Positions 1-7,657 of a stretch of DNA of 8,753 nt are shown here, one piece after another. Origin of the DNA: Kangiella sp. (GTDB lineage: Bacteria > Pseudomonadota > Gammaproteobacteria > Enterobacterales > Kangiellaceae); assembly GCA_026195755.1 (NCBI GenBank), contig JAPHRL010000155.1:1-8753 (forward strand), written 5' to 3'. Position 1 is the first letter of the stretch. Each line of letters opens with the position of its first letter. The notes beneath the pieces are model-generated. The model was given only the letters and a program-made list of their open reading frames with translations, was not told the origin of the DNA and searched no databases. A program made the position numbers and the translations under genes.

Positions 1-1202
1 ACCCATTCAGTTAATTGAAGCGCAACACTTTGTGTGTTGTTGAAGCTTAGCTCAATACCCTTTAATAACTTAGTTTTAGCACGTTCAACTTCTTCTTCTG
101 TAATTGGGTTTTCAGAAACACCCTCCAATGTATCTACAAAGGCTTGCTCTGTTTGGGACAATTCTTTGTCTTTGGCAACTTGCGCCATAAATAATAATGC
201 GCCAGGCTCCGCTAACTGAAAAGCAAATCCACCAGCGGATGCTGCAAGATCTTTCTCAACTAACTCTTTACGCAGACGTCCAGTTTGAGAGTCACCCAAG
301 ATTTGAGATAATACTTGAACTGCTGCAAAATCTTCATGCGAGCCCGCAGGAGTTTTATAGAGCCCACCAACTACTTGCACATCCCCAGTACGACGAATAG
401 TAACTTTTCTCTCACCGTCTTGAATCGGCTCTTCGGTATATAGTTCAGGAAGCTGACGTTTGGGCTTTTTAATACCGCCGAAGTATTTATCGATCTTCTT
501 GATAGTTTTTTCTTCATCAATCTTGCCGGCAATAATCAAAGTCGCGTTGTCAGGTTGATAGTACTTTTTATAGAATCCTTGAAGATTTGTAATATCAACA
601 TTCTCAAGATCTGAGCGAGCGCCAATAGTCGACTTGCCATAGTTGTGCCAATCATAAGCCACCGACATTAGACGCTGCATTAAAACCCGAACCGGATTAT
701 TCTCACCATTCTCAAGCTCATTACGAACAACCGTCATTTCGCTATCTAGGTCTTTCTTTGCGATGAAGGAGTTGATCATACGATCAGCTTCAAGATCCAG
801 GGCCCAGTTTAAATTGTCTTCTGTGGCAGCGAATGTTTCATAATAATTAGTGCGGTCAAGCCAGGTGGTGCCGTTTGGCTCAGCACCTCGTTCGCTCAAT
901 TCTTGAGGGATATCTTTATGGTTTGGTGTACCTTTAAAAACCAGGTGCTCAAGTAAATGGGCCATACCTGTTTCACCATAATTTTCATGTTTTGAACCCA
1001 CATGGTAGGTGATATTGACGGTAATTGATTCCTGAGTCTTGTCAGGGAATAGCAATACTTGTAGACCATTATCAAGGCGATATTCAGAAATACCCTCAAC
1101 TGTAGTAACTTTTTCTACACCTTTAGGTAATTTTGCAAAAGCAATCGAAACACTGGTAGTAAGCACCAGAGCCAAAGCTACACTTTTTAACTTTAGAGTC
1201 AT
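1..1202 (-). CDS. Exported M16 (pitrilysin/insulinase-family) zinc metallopeptidase, N-terminal part, C-terminus beyond window
   Basis: The frame is open from the ATG at 1202-1200 to the window edge and gives 400 codons. Residues 1-23 look like a Sec signal peptide: basic start (MTLKLK), hydrophobic core (VALALVLTT) and an AFA cleavage site before Lys24, with no lipobox Cys. This suggests a periplasmic enzyme. The mature part opens with a typical M16 strand (YRLDNGLQVLLFPD, about 41-54). It then carries the inverted zinc motif HxxEH as H82-L-L-E85-H86, in the context MAHLLEHLVFKGT. Glu162 in VVRNELENGENNP, 76 residues further on, is the expected third zinc ligand, so this half looks catalytically competent. 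A second M16 domain-like segment begins around 210 (YYQPDNATLIIAGKID). M16 proteins are about 450 or about 900 residues long; which type this is cannot be seen here. A GAGGG ribosome site lies 4 nt upstream at 1207-1211. The substrate is unknown. The gene lies behind the sucD terminator and is probably transcribed separately. Confidence 0.93.
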   Translation of the reverse strand, partial: MTLKLKSVALALVLTTSVSIAFAKLPKGVEKVTTVEGISEYRLDNGLQVLLFPDKTQESITVNITYHVGSKHENYGETGMAHLLEHLVFKGTPNHKDIPQELSERGAEPNGTTWLDRTNYYETFAATEDNLNWALDLEADRMINSFIAKKDLDSEMTVVRNELENGENNPVRVLMQRLMSVAYDWHNYGKSTIGARSDLENVDITNLQGFYKKYYQPDNATLIIAGKIDEEKTIKKIDKYFGGIKKPKRQLPELYTEEPIQDGERKVTIRRTGDVQVVGGLYKTPAGSHEDFAAVQVLSQILGDSQTGRLRKELVEKDLAASAGGFAFQLAEPGALLFMAQVAKDKELSQTEQAFVDTLEGVSENPITEEEVERAKTKLLKGIELSFNNTQSVALQLTEW

Positions 1203-1315
1203 ATATCCCTCTTAATTTTCAATAACTATAAGACATTCCAATACGAGCTTGGAGTATCTATCAAAGCGATGTAACTGTGTAGTCGCTATTTGTTAATAAG
1301 TATTACAATATCTTT

Positions 1316-1330
1316 CTGTAAATATTACAG
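1316..1330. repeat. Short perfect inverted repeat (CTGTAA-ATA-TTACAG) in the spacer upstream of the M16 peptidase gene
   Basis: Two 6-bp arms, CTGTAA and TTACAG, flank a 3-bp centre. The heptamer TATTACA occurs at 1323-1329 and again at 1301-1307, 22 bp away, which is about two helical turns. The block lies between the sucD terminator and the M16 start codon at 1202, where an operator for that gene could sit. The region is AT-rich, so a chance origin is possible. No regulator can be named. Confidence 0.3.
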
Positions 1331-1334
1331 ATAC

Positions 1335-1368
1335 AAAAAAAGCCGCCCAAAACACCTTGAGCGGCTTT
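1335..1368 (-). terminator. Rho-independent terminator downstream of sucD
   Basis: Read on the minus strand, a GC-rich stem (AAAGCCGC at 1368-1361 pairing with GCGGCTTT at 1346-1339) encloses a 14-nt loop. It is followed by an uninterrupted run of seven T (complement of A1335-A1341, partly overlapping the stem base). It starts 20 bp after the sucD stop codon. In the plus direction only three T follow the stem, so it acts for the leftward transcript. It marks the end of the sucCD unit. Confidence 0.9.
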
Positions 1369-1388
1369 GATTTCAAACGGTTAGCTAA

Positions 1389-2261
1389 TTACCAACCAGT
1401 GACTTCTTTCAGCCCATTACCGATATCAGCTAATGAACGTACAGTTTTAACACCTGCATCTTCAAGAGCTGCAAACTTCTCGGCAGCTGTACCTTTACCA
1501 CCAGCAATGATAGCGCCGGCATGGCCCATACGCTTACCTGGAGGCGCTGTGACACCCGCAATGTATGAAACCACAGGCTTAGTAACGTTCTCTTTAATGT
1601 ATGCAGCAGCTTCTTCTTCTGCCGAACCACCAATCTCACCAATCATGACGATGGCCTCAGTCGCAGGATCGTCCTGGAACATCTTCAGGATATCAATGAA
1701 ATTAGAGCCTGGGATTGGGTCACCACCGATACCGACACAAGTCGATTGGCCAAAACCAAAGTCTGTTGTTTGTTTTACTGCTTCATAAGTCAAAGTACCG
1801 GAACGAGAAACAATGCCGACTTTACCTGGCAAGTGAATGTGACCTGGCATGATACCAATCTTACATTCTCCCGGAGTGATAACACCCGGACAGTTAGGAC
1901 CAATCAAACGCACGTTCAGATTGTCACAAACAATCTTAGCTTCAAGCATGTCCATTGTAGGAATGCCTTCAGTGATACAAACAACCAGTTTGATGCCACC
2001 GTTTGCAGCTTCTAAAATAGAGTCTTTACAGAAAGGAGCAGGTACGTAGATGACAGAAGCTTCTGCACCTGTTGCTTCTACTGCATCTTTTACTGTATTG
2101 AATACCGGCAAGCCCAAGTGAGTTTGTCCACCTTTACCAGGAGTCACGCCACCAACCATGTTAGTGCCGTATTCAATCGCCTGTTCAGTATGGAAAGTGC
2201 CTTGTGAACCAGTGATACCCTGACAAATAACCTTAGTGTCTTTATTGATTAAAATACTCAT
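1389..2261 (-). CDS. sucD: Succinyl-CoA synthetase (ligase) alpha subunit
   Basis: This 290-residue protein is the alpha subunit of succinyl-CoA synthetase, which converts succinyl-CoA to succinate with formation of ATP or GTP in the cytoplasm. The N-terminal CoA-binding Rossmann domain includes the GITGSQG loop (15-21) and the GPNCPG motif (121-126, Cys124). The ligase domain contains GEIGGSAEEEAA (208-219). The phosphorylated active-site histidine is His247 in KRMGHAGAI, corresponding to E. coli His246. Length matches the family (289 in E. coli). The ATG at 2261-2259 shares one base with the sucC stop codon (TAATG), and a GGAGG ribosome site sits 7 nt upstream inside sucC. This arrangement suggests coupled translation and equal subunit supply. 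Nothing is truncated or unusual. Confidence 0.98.
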   Translation of the reverse strand: MSILINKDTKVICQGITGSQGTFHTEQAIEYGTNMVGGVTPGKGGQTHLGLPVFNTVKDAVEATGAEASVIYVPAPFCKDSILEAANGGIKLVVCITEGIPTMDMLEAKIVCDNLNVRLIGPNCPGVITPGECKIGIMPGHIHLPGKVGIVSRSGTLTYEAVKQTTDFGFGQSTCVGIGGDPIPGSNFIDILKMFQDDPATEAIVMIGEIGGSAEEEAAAYIKENVTKPVVSYIAGVTAPPGKRMGHAGAIIAGGKGTAAEKFAALEDAGVKTVRSLADIGNGLKEVTGW

Positions 2262-3427
2262 TATTTGTCCTCCGCTGCAGCAACTACTTTTGTCGCCGCA
2301 TCAGTTAAACTTTCTGCCGCGATGATGTTCAAACCTGATTCAGCTAGAACATTTCTGCCTAACTCAGCATTGTTACCTTCAAGACGAACAACAACTGGAG
2401 CTTTAACACCAACTTCTTTAACGGCACCGATAATGCCTTCAGCAATCAAGTCACAACGAACAATTCCGCCAAAGATGTTAACCAATACTGCCTTTACGTT
2501 CGAGTCTGAAAGGATAATCTTAAACGCTTCCGTGACACGCTCTTTAGTAGCGCCGCCACCCACGTCCAGGAAGTTTGCAGGCTCTCCACCATGCAGTTTA
2601 ATGATATCCATGGTGCCCATCGCCAGGCCGGCACCATTAACCATACAGCCGATGTTGCCATCAAGTGCTACATAGTTAAGTTCGAACTTAGCTGCATGAG
2701 CTTCACGCTCGTCTTCTTGCGAAGGATCGTGCATTTCAGATAATTTAGGGTGACGGTACATTGCATTACCATCGATGTTGATTTTTGCATCAAGACAATG
2801 CAAATCGCCATCTTCTTTAATAACCAAAGGATTGATTTCTAGAAGTGCTAAATCTTTTTCTACAAACATCTTGGCAAGTTGCAAGAAAATATGAGTAAAT
2901 TGCTTAACCTGTTTACCTTCTAAGCCTAACTTGAATGCAAGCTCACGGCCTTGGTAAGGTTGTGCGCCAACTAATGGATCGATGGTTGCTTTAAGAATCT
3001 TCTCAGGAGTTTCCTCAGCAACTTTCTCGATTTCAACACCACCTTCAGTTGAAGCCATGAATACAACGCGACGGCTTGAACGGTCAACGACGGCACCCAA
3101 GTAAAGTTCTTGAGCGATGTCGGTGCACTCTTCAACCAAAATCTTGCTAACTGGTTGACCATTTGCATCGGTTTGATAAGTCACCAAGTTTTTACCAAGC
3201 CATTGCTTAGCAAAATCTTTAACTTCTTCTTTGGTCTTAACAAGTTTGACACCACCAGCTTTACCACGACCGCCAGCATGTACCTGGGCTTTAACCACCC
3301 ACACATTGCCGCCAATGCGACCAGCTGCTTCAAATGCAGACTGAGGATTATCAACTGCGTAACCCTCGGATACTGGTAAACCATACTCTTTAAAAAGCTG
3401 TTTACCTTGATACTCATGTAGGTTCAT
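2261..3427 (-). CDS. sucC: Succinyl-CoA synthetase (ADP-forming type) beta subunit
   Basis: This 388-residue protein is the beta subunit of succinyl-CoA synthetase. It carries the nucleotide-binding ATP-grasp fold and, with SucD, performs the substrate-level phosphorylation step of the TCA cycle. Visible motifs keep E. coli numbering: WVVKAQVHAGGRGKAGG (43-59; Lys46 and the Gly-rich loop at 52-59), LEINPLV (196-202; Glu197 and Asn199), Asp213 in CLDAKI, CMVNGAGLAMGT (261-272; Asn264), and the GGIVRCD loop (320-326) that helps bind succinate. The total length equals the 388 of E. coli SucC. The start at 3427-3425 has TAGGA 8 nt upstream (3436-3440). The 120-bp gap from sucB holds a terminator-like hairpin, so sucCD may have partly independent expression. 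Nucleotide preference (ADP or GDP) cannot be settled by inspection. Confidence 0.98.
   Translation of the reverse strand: MNLHEYQGKQLFKEYGLPVSEGYAVDNPQSAFEAAGRIGGNVWVVKAQVHAGGRGKAGGVKLVKTKEEVKDFAKQWLGKNLVTYQTDANGQPVSKILVEECTDIAQELYLGAVVDRSSRRVVFMASTEGGVEIEKVAEETPEKILKATIDPLVGAQPYQGRELAFKLGLEGKQVKQFTHIFLQLAKMFVEKDLALLEINPLVIKEDGDLHCLDAKINIDGNAMYRHPKLSEMHDPSQEDEREAHAAKFELNYVALDGNIGCMVNGAGLAMGTMDIIKLHGGEPANFLDVGGGATKERVTEAFKIILSDSNVKAVLVNIFGGIVRCDLIAEGIIGAVKEVGVKAPVVVRLEGNNAELGRNVLAESGLNIIAAESLTDAATKVVAAAEDK
2269..2273 (-). promoter_or_regulatory. Strong Shine-Dalgarno (GGAGG) for sucD inside the sucC 3' end
   Basis: GGAGG lies 7 nt before the sucD ATG and is embedded in the last codons of sucC. 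Together with the TAATG stop-start overlap it fixes the sucD start and suggests that ribosomes finishing sucC reinitiate on sucD. Confidence 0.85.
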
Positions 3428-3454
3428 GTTTATGTTCCTATTGCTTTGGCATAA

Positions 3455-3470
3455 GTGCTTTTACAAGCAC
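3455..3470. repeat. Small inverted repeat in the sucC upstream region (GTGCTT-TTAC-AAGCAC)
   Basis: Two perfect 6-bp arms surround a 4-nt loop, ending 28 bp upstream of the sucC ATG and about 15 bp upstream of its ribosome site. On the minus strand a modest hairpin (GTGCTT-GTAA-AAGCAC) could form in the sucC leader, or the DNA could be a protein site. The sequence alone does not separate these from chance. Confidence 0.35.
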
Positions 3471-3495
3471 ATAAAATTTAAAACTTAGGGTGATT

Positions 3496-3528
3496 AAAAA
3501 CACCGATGCCGAACCAAGGTTCGGCATC
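3496..3528 (-). terminator. Terminator-like hairpin in the sucB-sucC gap (possible attenuator)
   Basis: On the minus strand the arms GATGCCGAACC and GGTTCGGCATC are perfect 11-bp complements (3528-3518 and 3515-3505) with only two bases between them, so roughly a 10-bp stem with a 4-nt loop is expected. G-U pairs could lengthen it outward. Then come GGTG and five T (complement of A3496-A3500). It lies 19 bp after the sucB stop. The stem is strong, but the T run is short and offset by 4 nt, so partial termination or transcript 3'-end protection is as likely as full termination. No T run follows in the plus direction. Confidence 0.55.
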
Positions 3529-3547
3529 AGCACTCACATTCTGGAAT

Positions 3548-4798
3548 TTATAAATCCAGTAGCATACGAGCTGGGTCTTCTATGAACTCTTTGATTGTTT
3601 TCAAGAAGCCTACAGACTCGCGTCCATCAATAATTCTATGGTCATAAGAGAGCGCGACGTTCATCATTGGACGAATCACAATCTCACCATCAATAACCAC
3701 AGGACGATCTTCCATACGGTTCATACCAAGAATGCCGCTTTGCGGTGGATTGATAATTGGCGTAGCCATTAACGAACCAAAAACACCACCGTTAGAAATG
3801 GTAAATGTTCCACCGGTCATATCTTCGACTGTTAGCTTGTTATCACGAGCTTTTTCACCGAGCTCACGAATCTTAGCTTCGATATCAGCCAAGCTCATGG
3901 TGTCTGCATCACGCAAAACTGGCACAACCAAGCCGCGTGGAGAGGAAACGGCAACACCGATATCGTAGAAGCCATGATAAACAATATCATCGCCATCAAT
4001 AGAAGCGTTGACCGCAGGGTAACGCTTTAGTGCTTCAACTGTCGCCTTCACGAAGAAAGACATAAAGCCTAAACGCGTACCATGAACTTTCTCAAACTGT
4101 TCTTTATAACGCGCGCGTAGCTCAACCACTTCTTTCATGTTGATATCATTGAAAGTGGTTAGAATAGCCGCAGTATGTTGCGCTTCAACCAAGCGCTCAG
4201 CAATACGCTTACGAAGACGCGTCATTGGAACACGTTTTTCTTCGCGCAAACCTGCTGATACCGGCGCAGAAACAGAATCTTTCTTGCTTTCAGATGATTT
4301 TGCAGAAGCCCCGCCATCTTTAATGAATTTTTCTACGTCTTCTTTGGTTAAACGACCACCTTTGCCACTCGCTGGAATCTGTTTAGGATCTAGGTTATGC
4401 TCCGCGACCAAGCGACGTACTGCAGGTGATAGAACATCAAGGTCTGCAGAAGATGTTTCTTCTTTATCAGAGCTTGCTCCTTCTTCGTCGCCTTGCTTGC
4501 TCTCTTTCGAAGAGTCGTCTTTCTTATCATCACTACTATTAGCTTTAGCATCACCTGATGCACCCGCTTCAAACTTAGCGATAGCTTCTTCTTGAAGAAC
4601 AGTGTCACCCTCTTCTTTGATGATTTCAGAAATCACACCATCATCAGGAGCAACAACTTCAAGAACAACTTTATCTGTTTCAATATCAACCAAGTTTTGG
4701 TCACGTGATACAGACTCACCTGGCTTAACGTGCCATGTAGCAATAGTAGCATCAGCTACTGACTCAGGTAACACAGGAACTTTAATCTCGATAGCCAT
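3548..4798 (-). CDS. sucB: Dihydrolipoyllysine-residue succinyltransferase, E2 component of 2-oxoglutarate dehydrogenase
   Basis: This 416-residue protein is the E2 core of the 2-oxoglutarate dehydrogenase complex and transfers the succinyl group from lipoate to CoA. Domains in order: one lipoyl domain (1-78) with the lipoylated Lys43 in ETDKV; a linker (79-120); the peripheral-subunit-binding domain (122-159; LSPAVRRLVAEHNL to GGRLTKEDVEKFI) that docks E1/E3; a second linker (160-187); and the catalytic acyltransferase domain (188-416). The last starts with KRVPMTRLRKRIAERL and ends with the active-site SYDHRIIDGRE motif, His387 and Asp391. E. coli SucB is 405 residues; the extra length is mainly in the linkers. 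Residues 81-120 contain no proline and are rich in Ser, Asp, Glu and Lys. AAAGG lies 7 nt before the ATG (4806-4810). The gene follows sucA by 39 bp with no terminator between, so the two are very likely co-transcribed. Confidence 0.98.
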   Translation of the reverse strand: MAIEIKVPVLPESVADATIATWHVKPGESVSRDQNLVDIETDKVVLEVVAPDDGVISEIIKEEGDTVLQEEAIAKFEAGASGDAKANSSDDKKDDSSKESKQGDEEGASSDKEETSSADLDVLSPAVRRLVAEHNLDPKQIPASGKGGRLTKEDVEKFIKDGGASAKSSESKKDSVSAPVSAGLREEKRVPMTRLRKRIAERLVEAQHTAAILTTFNDINMKEVVELRARYKEQFEKVHGTRLGFMSFFVKATVEALKRYPAVNASIDGDDIVYHGFYDIGVAVSSPRGLVVPVLRDADTMSLADIEAKIRELGEKARDNKLTVEDMTGGTFTISNGGVFGSLMATPIINPPQSGILGMNRMEDRPVVIDGEIVIRPMMNVALSYDHRIIDGRESVGFLKTIKEFIEDPARMLLDL

Positions 4799-4837
4799 GT
4801 TTTAACCTTTTACCTTACCTAAATAAATTTAATTCGA

Positions 4838-7657
4838 TTATTTGATGCCAAGTGCATCTTTAACAAGCTTCACCTGCTGCTCATTATGAATAGAGGCATA
4901 GCCAACTGCTGGAGCTGCCGATGCATCTCTTCCGGCATATTCAACTCTTGCACCATTTGGAACAGCTTCATCCAAATTGTGACGAGAACAGTACCAGGCG
5001 CCTTGATTTTGTGGCTCTTCTTGACACCATACAAATTCTTTTGCTTTCTTATACTGAGCAATGATTTTTTCCACTTCATCATGTGGGAAAGGGTACAACT
5101 GCTCAATACGAATAATAGCAACATTATCCAACTCTTCTTGACGACGTTTATCAAGTAAATCGTAATAAACTTTACCCGAACACATCACCACTCGAGTCAC
5201 TTTTTTCTTGTCCAAGCTGTCGACTTCATCAATAGCATTCTGGAATTGACCATTGGTCAACTCATCGATCGTAGATACTGCCATCTTATGTCGAAGTAAA
5301 CTCTTTGGTGTCATAACCACAAGAGGCTTTCGTAATGGACGAATCATTTGTCGACGAATCATGTGAAATGCCTGAGCCGGAGTCGATGGCACGACGACCT
5401 GAATATTATGTTCTGCTGACAGCTGTAAGAAACGCTCTAACCTCGCAGAACTATGCTCAGGACCTTGTCCTTCGTAGCCGTGTGGCAAGAACAAACTTAA
5501 ACCCGATAAGCGGCCCCACTTTTGCTCACCAGAACTAATAAACTGATCGATGACGACCTGGGCACCGTTAGCAAAATCACCAAACTGAGCTTCCCAGATG
5601 ACCATTGAGTTTGGTTCATTGGTTGAATAACCATATTCAAATGCTAACACCGCTTCTTCGGAAAGAACGGAATCAATCACTATAAATTGTGGTTGGTCGT
5701 CTTTAATATTTTGAAGCGGAATATATACCTCCGCATCATCTTGATCATGCAATACCGCATGGCGATGGAAGAAGGTACCACGACCACTATCCTGACCGCA
5801 TAAGCGAACTTCGAAATCCTGATCCAGCAAAGAGGCGTATGCCATGGTTTCAGCAAAGCCCCAATCCATTTTGATGTCGCCAGCAGCCATCTTCTTGCGC
5901 TCACCCATTAACTTTTTAACACGTGATTGCAAGGGTAAATCGTCTGGATAGTGGCAAATTTTCTCAGCCAGTTCTTTAAATTTTGACTTATCCAACGCAG
6001 TGTCTGCTGGTGACTGCCATGTTTTGTCTAAGAATGGTGTCCAATCAACGTTAAACTCGCGCTCTCTGTCTTCAATTCGATTGAGCACCACACTCTTACC
6101 GGCATCAAGCAGATCTCGATAGTCGTCTAACATCTTCTTGGCATCATCTGAGGAAACAACGTTATTGTCGACCAATCGGTCCTCATAAATCTTACGAGGC
6201 GTAGGATGCTTTTTAATTTTTTGATACATCAAAGGCTGTGTAGCATTGGGCTCGTCAGCTTCGTTATGTCCGTGACGACGGTAACACACCAAATCAATCA
6301 CGACGTCTTTCTTAAACTTCTTGCGGAATTCTAATGCAAGACGCGATACATACAATACCGCTTCTGGGTCATCTCCATTCACATGGAAAACTGGTGCTTC
6401 AATCATTTTAGCAACATCTGTGCAATACGCCGTTGAGCGAGCATCGTGTAGCTTGGACGTAGTAAAGCCAACCTGATTATTAATCACAACATGGATAGAG
6501 CCGCCAATATAGAAACCGCGTGCTTGCGACATGTTGAAGGTTTCCATGACAACACCCTGACCTGTTATCGCAGCGTCACCATGGATTAGGATTGGAATGA
6601 CCTGATCGCAATCTTTATCCTTGCGACGCTCCTGACGAGCTCGAACAGAGCCTAGCACTACAGGGCTAACGATCTCAAGGTGTGAAGGATTAAATGCCAA
6701 GGCTAAATGAACTGGTCCACCTTCTGTTTCAACATCATTGGAGTAACCCATATGATATTTAACATCACCTGAAGAGCCATTTTTAACGACCGCATTTTTG
6801 CCTTCAAACTCATCAAACAATACTTGCGGGTTCTTGCCGAGAACATTAACCAGCAAATTCAAACGGCCACGGTGCGCCATGCCGATAACAATCTCTTTGG
6901 CACCCACAATACCGGCTTGATTGACAAAATCACGCATCATTGGCACTAAACTATCGCCACCTTCTAATGAAAAACGTTTTGCGCCTGGGAACTTTGAGCC
7001 TAAATATTTTTCCAGGCCTTCTGCTGCCGTTAAGCCTTCTAAAATTTTCTTGCGGGTTTCTTCGCGGAAACTATGTGAAGAATTTGCTTCTTCCAACTTT
7101 TCCTGGATCCAACGACGTTCAGTCAGATCATTAATATGTAAGAACTCAGCACCAATAGAGTTGGAATAAGTATCTTTTAATCTCTGAAGAATCTCTTTAA
7201 GGCTTTGCTGGTCAGGACCGGCTAAGTTGCCCACATGGAATTTTGTATCCAGATCAGCCTCAGACAGCTCGAAGCTCTCAAGGCTTAAATTAGTAGGATA
7301 AGGATGTTTCCACAGACCTAGCGGATCGATATTAGCGTGGTGATGACCACGAGCACGATAAGATTCGATCAGATGCAATACTTTGACCTGCTTTGGGTCT
7401 GCAACTGAAGAGCCACCACTTTGTGTGAAGGCAATCTTCTGGCGATTCAAGCCAATTTGACGAAAATGCTCACGAATATCGCTATGAGGAACATCTTTCG
7501 TATCACTGCTCTTTGCAAACTCATCGAATTTTTGTCTCCAGTCAGAATCAACCGACTGAGGATCTTCTAAGTATTGCTCGTATAGTTCTTCCAGATAGCC
7601 TGCGCTGCTACCTGATAGGTAGGCGTTCTCAAACATCGCCTCTAACCCATTTTTCAT
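4838..7657 (-). CDS. sucA: 2-oxoglutarate dehydrogenase E1 component (thiamine diphosphate dependent)
   Basis: This 939-residue protein decarboxylates 2-oxoglutarate and passes the succinyl group to the lipoyl arm of SucB. Residues 1-45 form the conserved N-terminal E2/E3-contact segment (AYLSGSS, YLEELYEQYLEDP). The thiamine diphosphate domain holds GMAHRGRLN (259-267, His262), FNPSHLE (322-328), GDAAITGQG (360-368, metal-binding Asp361) and NNQVGFTT (393-400). The central transketolase-like domain runs about 590-790 and contains DSGRGTF (623-629) and GPEHSSARLERF (732-743, His735, matching E. coli His729). The C-terminal domain contains CQEEPQNQGAW. Length matches the family (933 in E. coli). 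The start at 7657-7655 gives an N-terminus that aligns with other SucA proteins. No good ribosome site is seen upstream (best is AAGAGTGG, 11 nt away), and the in-frame ATG at 7636 would remove conserved residues. Transcription probably starts in the spacer after the sdhB terminator. Confidence 0.98.
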   Translation of the reverse strand: MKNGLEAMFENAYLSGSSAGYLEELYEQYLEDPQSVDSDWRQKFDEFAKSSDTKDVPHSDIREHFRQIGLNRQKIAFTQSGGSSVADPKQVKVLHLIESYRARGHHHANIDPLGLWKHPYPTNLSLESFELSEADLDTKFHVGNLAGPDQQSLKEILQRLKDTYSNSIGAEFLHINDLTERRWIQEKLEEANSSHSFREETRKKILEGLTAAEGLEKYLGSKFPGAKRFSLEGGDSLVPMMRDFVNQAGIVGAKEIVIGMAHRGRLNLLVNVLGKNPQVLFDEFEGKNAVVKNGSSGDVKYHMGYSNDVETEGGPVHLALAFNPSHLEIVSPVVLGSVRARQERRKDKDCDQVIPILIHGDAAITGQGVVMETFNMSQARGFYIGGSIHVVINNQVGFTTSKLHDARSTAYCTDVAKMIEAPVFHVNGDDPEAVLYVSRLALEFRKKFKKDVVIDLVCYRRHGHNEADEPNATQPLMYQKIKKHPTPRKIYEDRLVDNNVVSSDDAKKMLDDYRDLLDAGKSVVLNRIEDREREFNVDWTPFLDKTWQSPADTALDKSKFKELAEKICHYPDDLPLQSRVKKLMGERKKMAAGDIKMDWGFAETMAYASLLDQDFEVRLCGQDSGRGTFFHRHAVLHDQDDAEVYIPLQNIKDDQPQFIVIDSVLSEEAVLAFEYGYSTNEPNSMVIWEAQFGDFANGAQVVIDQFISSGEQKWGRLSGLSLFLPHGYEGQGPEHSSARLERFLQLSAEHNIQVVVPSTPAQAFHMIRRQMIRPLRKPLVVMTPKSLLRHKMAVSTIDELTNGQFQNAIDEVDSLDKKKVTRVVMCSGKVYYDLLDKRRQEELDNVAIIRIEQLYPFPHDEVEKIIAQYKKAKEFVWCQEEPQNQGAWYCSRHNLDEAVPNGARVEYAGRDASAAPAVGYASIHNEQQVKLVKDALGIK

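Noticed and set aside
1225..1230. TATAGT on the minus strand as -10 element of the M16 gene
   Set aside because: There is no reasonable -35 hexamer 16-18 bp upstream and no extended -10, and the leader would be only about 15 nt.
1316..1330. LexA (SOS) box from CTGT...ACAG
   Set aside because: The gap between CTGT and ACAG is 7 bp, while the gammaproteobacterial LexA box needs 8, and an SOS link for this gene is not otherwise suggested.
3541..3559. Imperfect palindrome around the sucB stop codon
   Set aside because: It needs a bulge, is AT-rich, and overlaps coding sequence; the neighbouring perfect 11-bp repeat is a better explanation for any hairpin function.
4137..4608. Long open frames opposite or shifted from sucB, sucD and sucC
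   Set aside because: They are shadows of conserved genes, lack family resemblance and ribosome sites, and have compositions dictated by the real frame.
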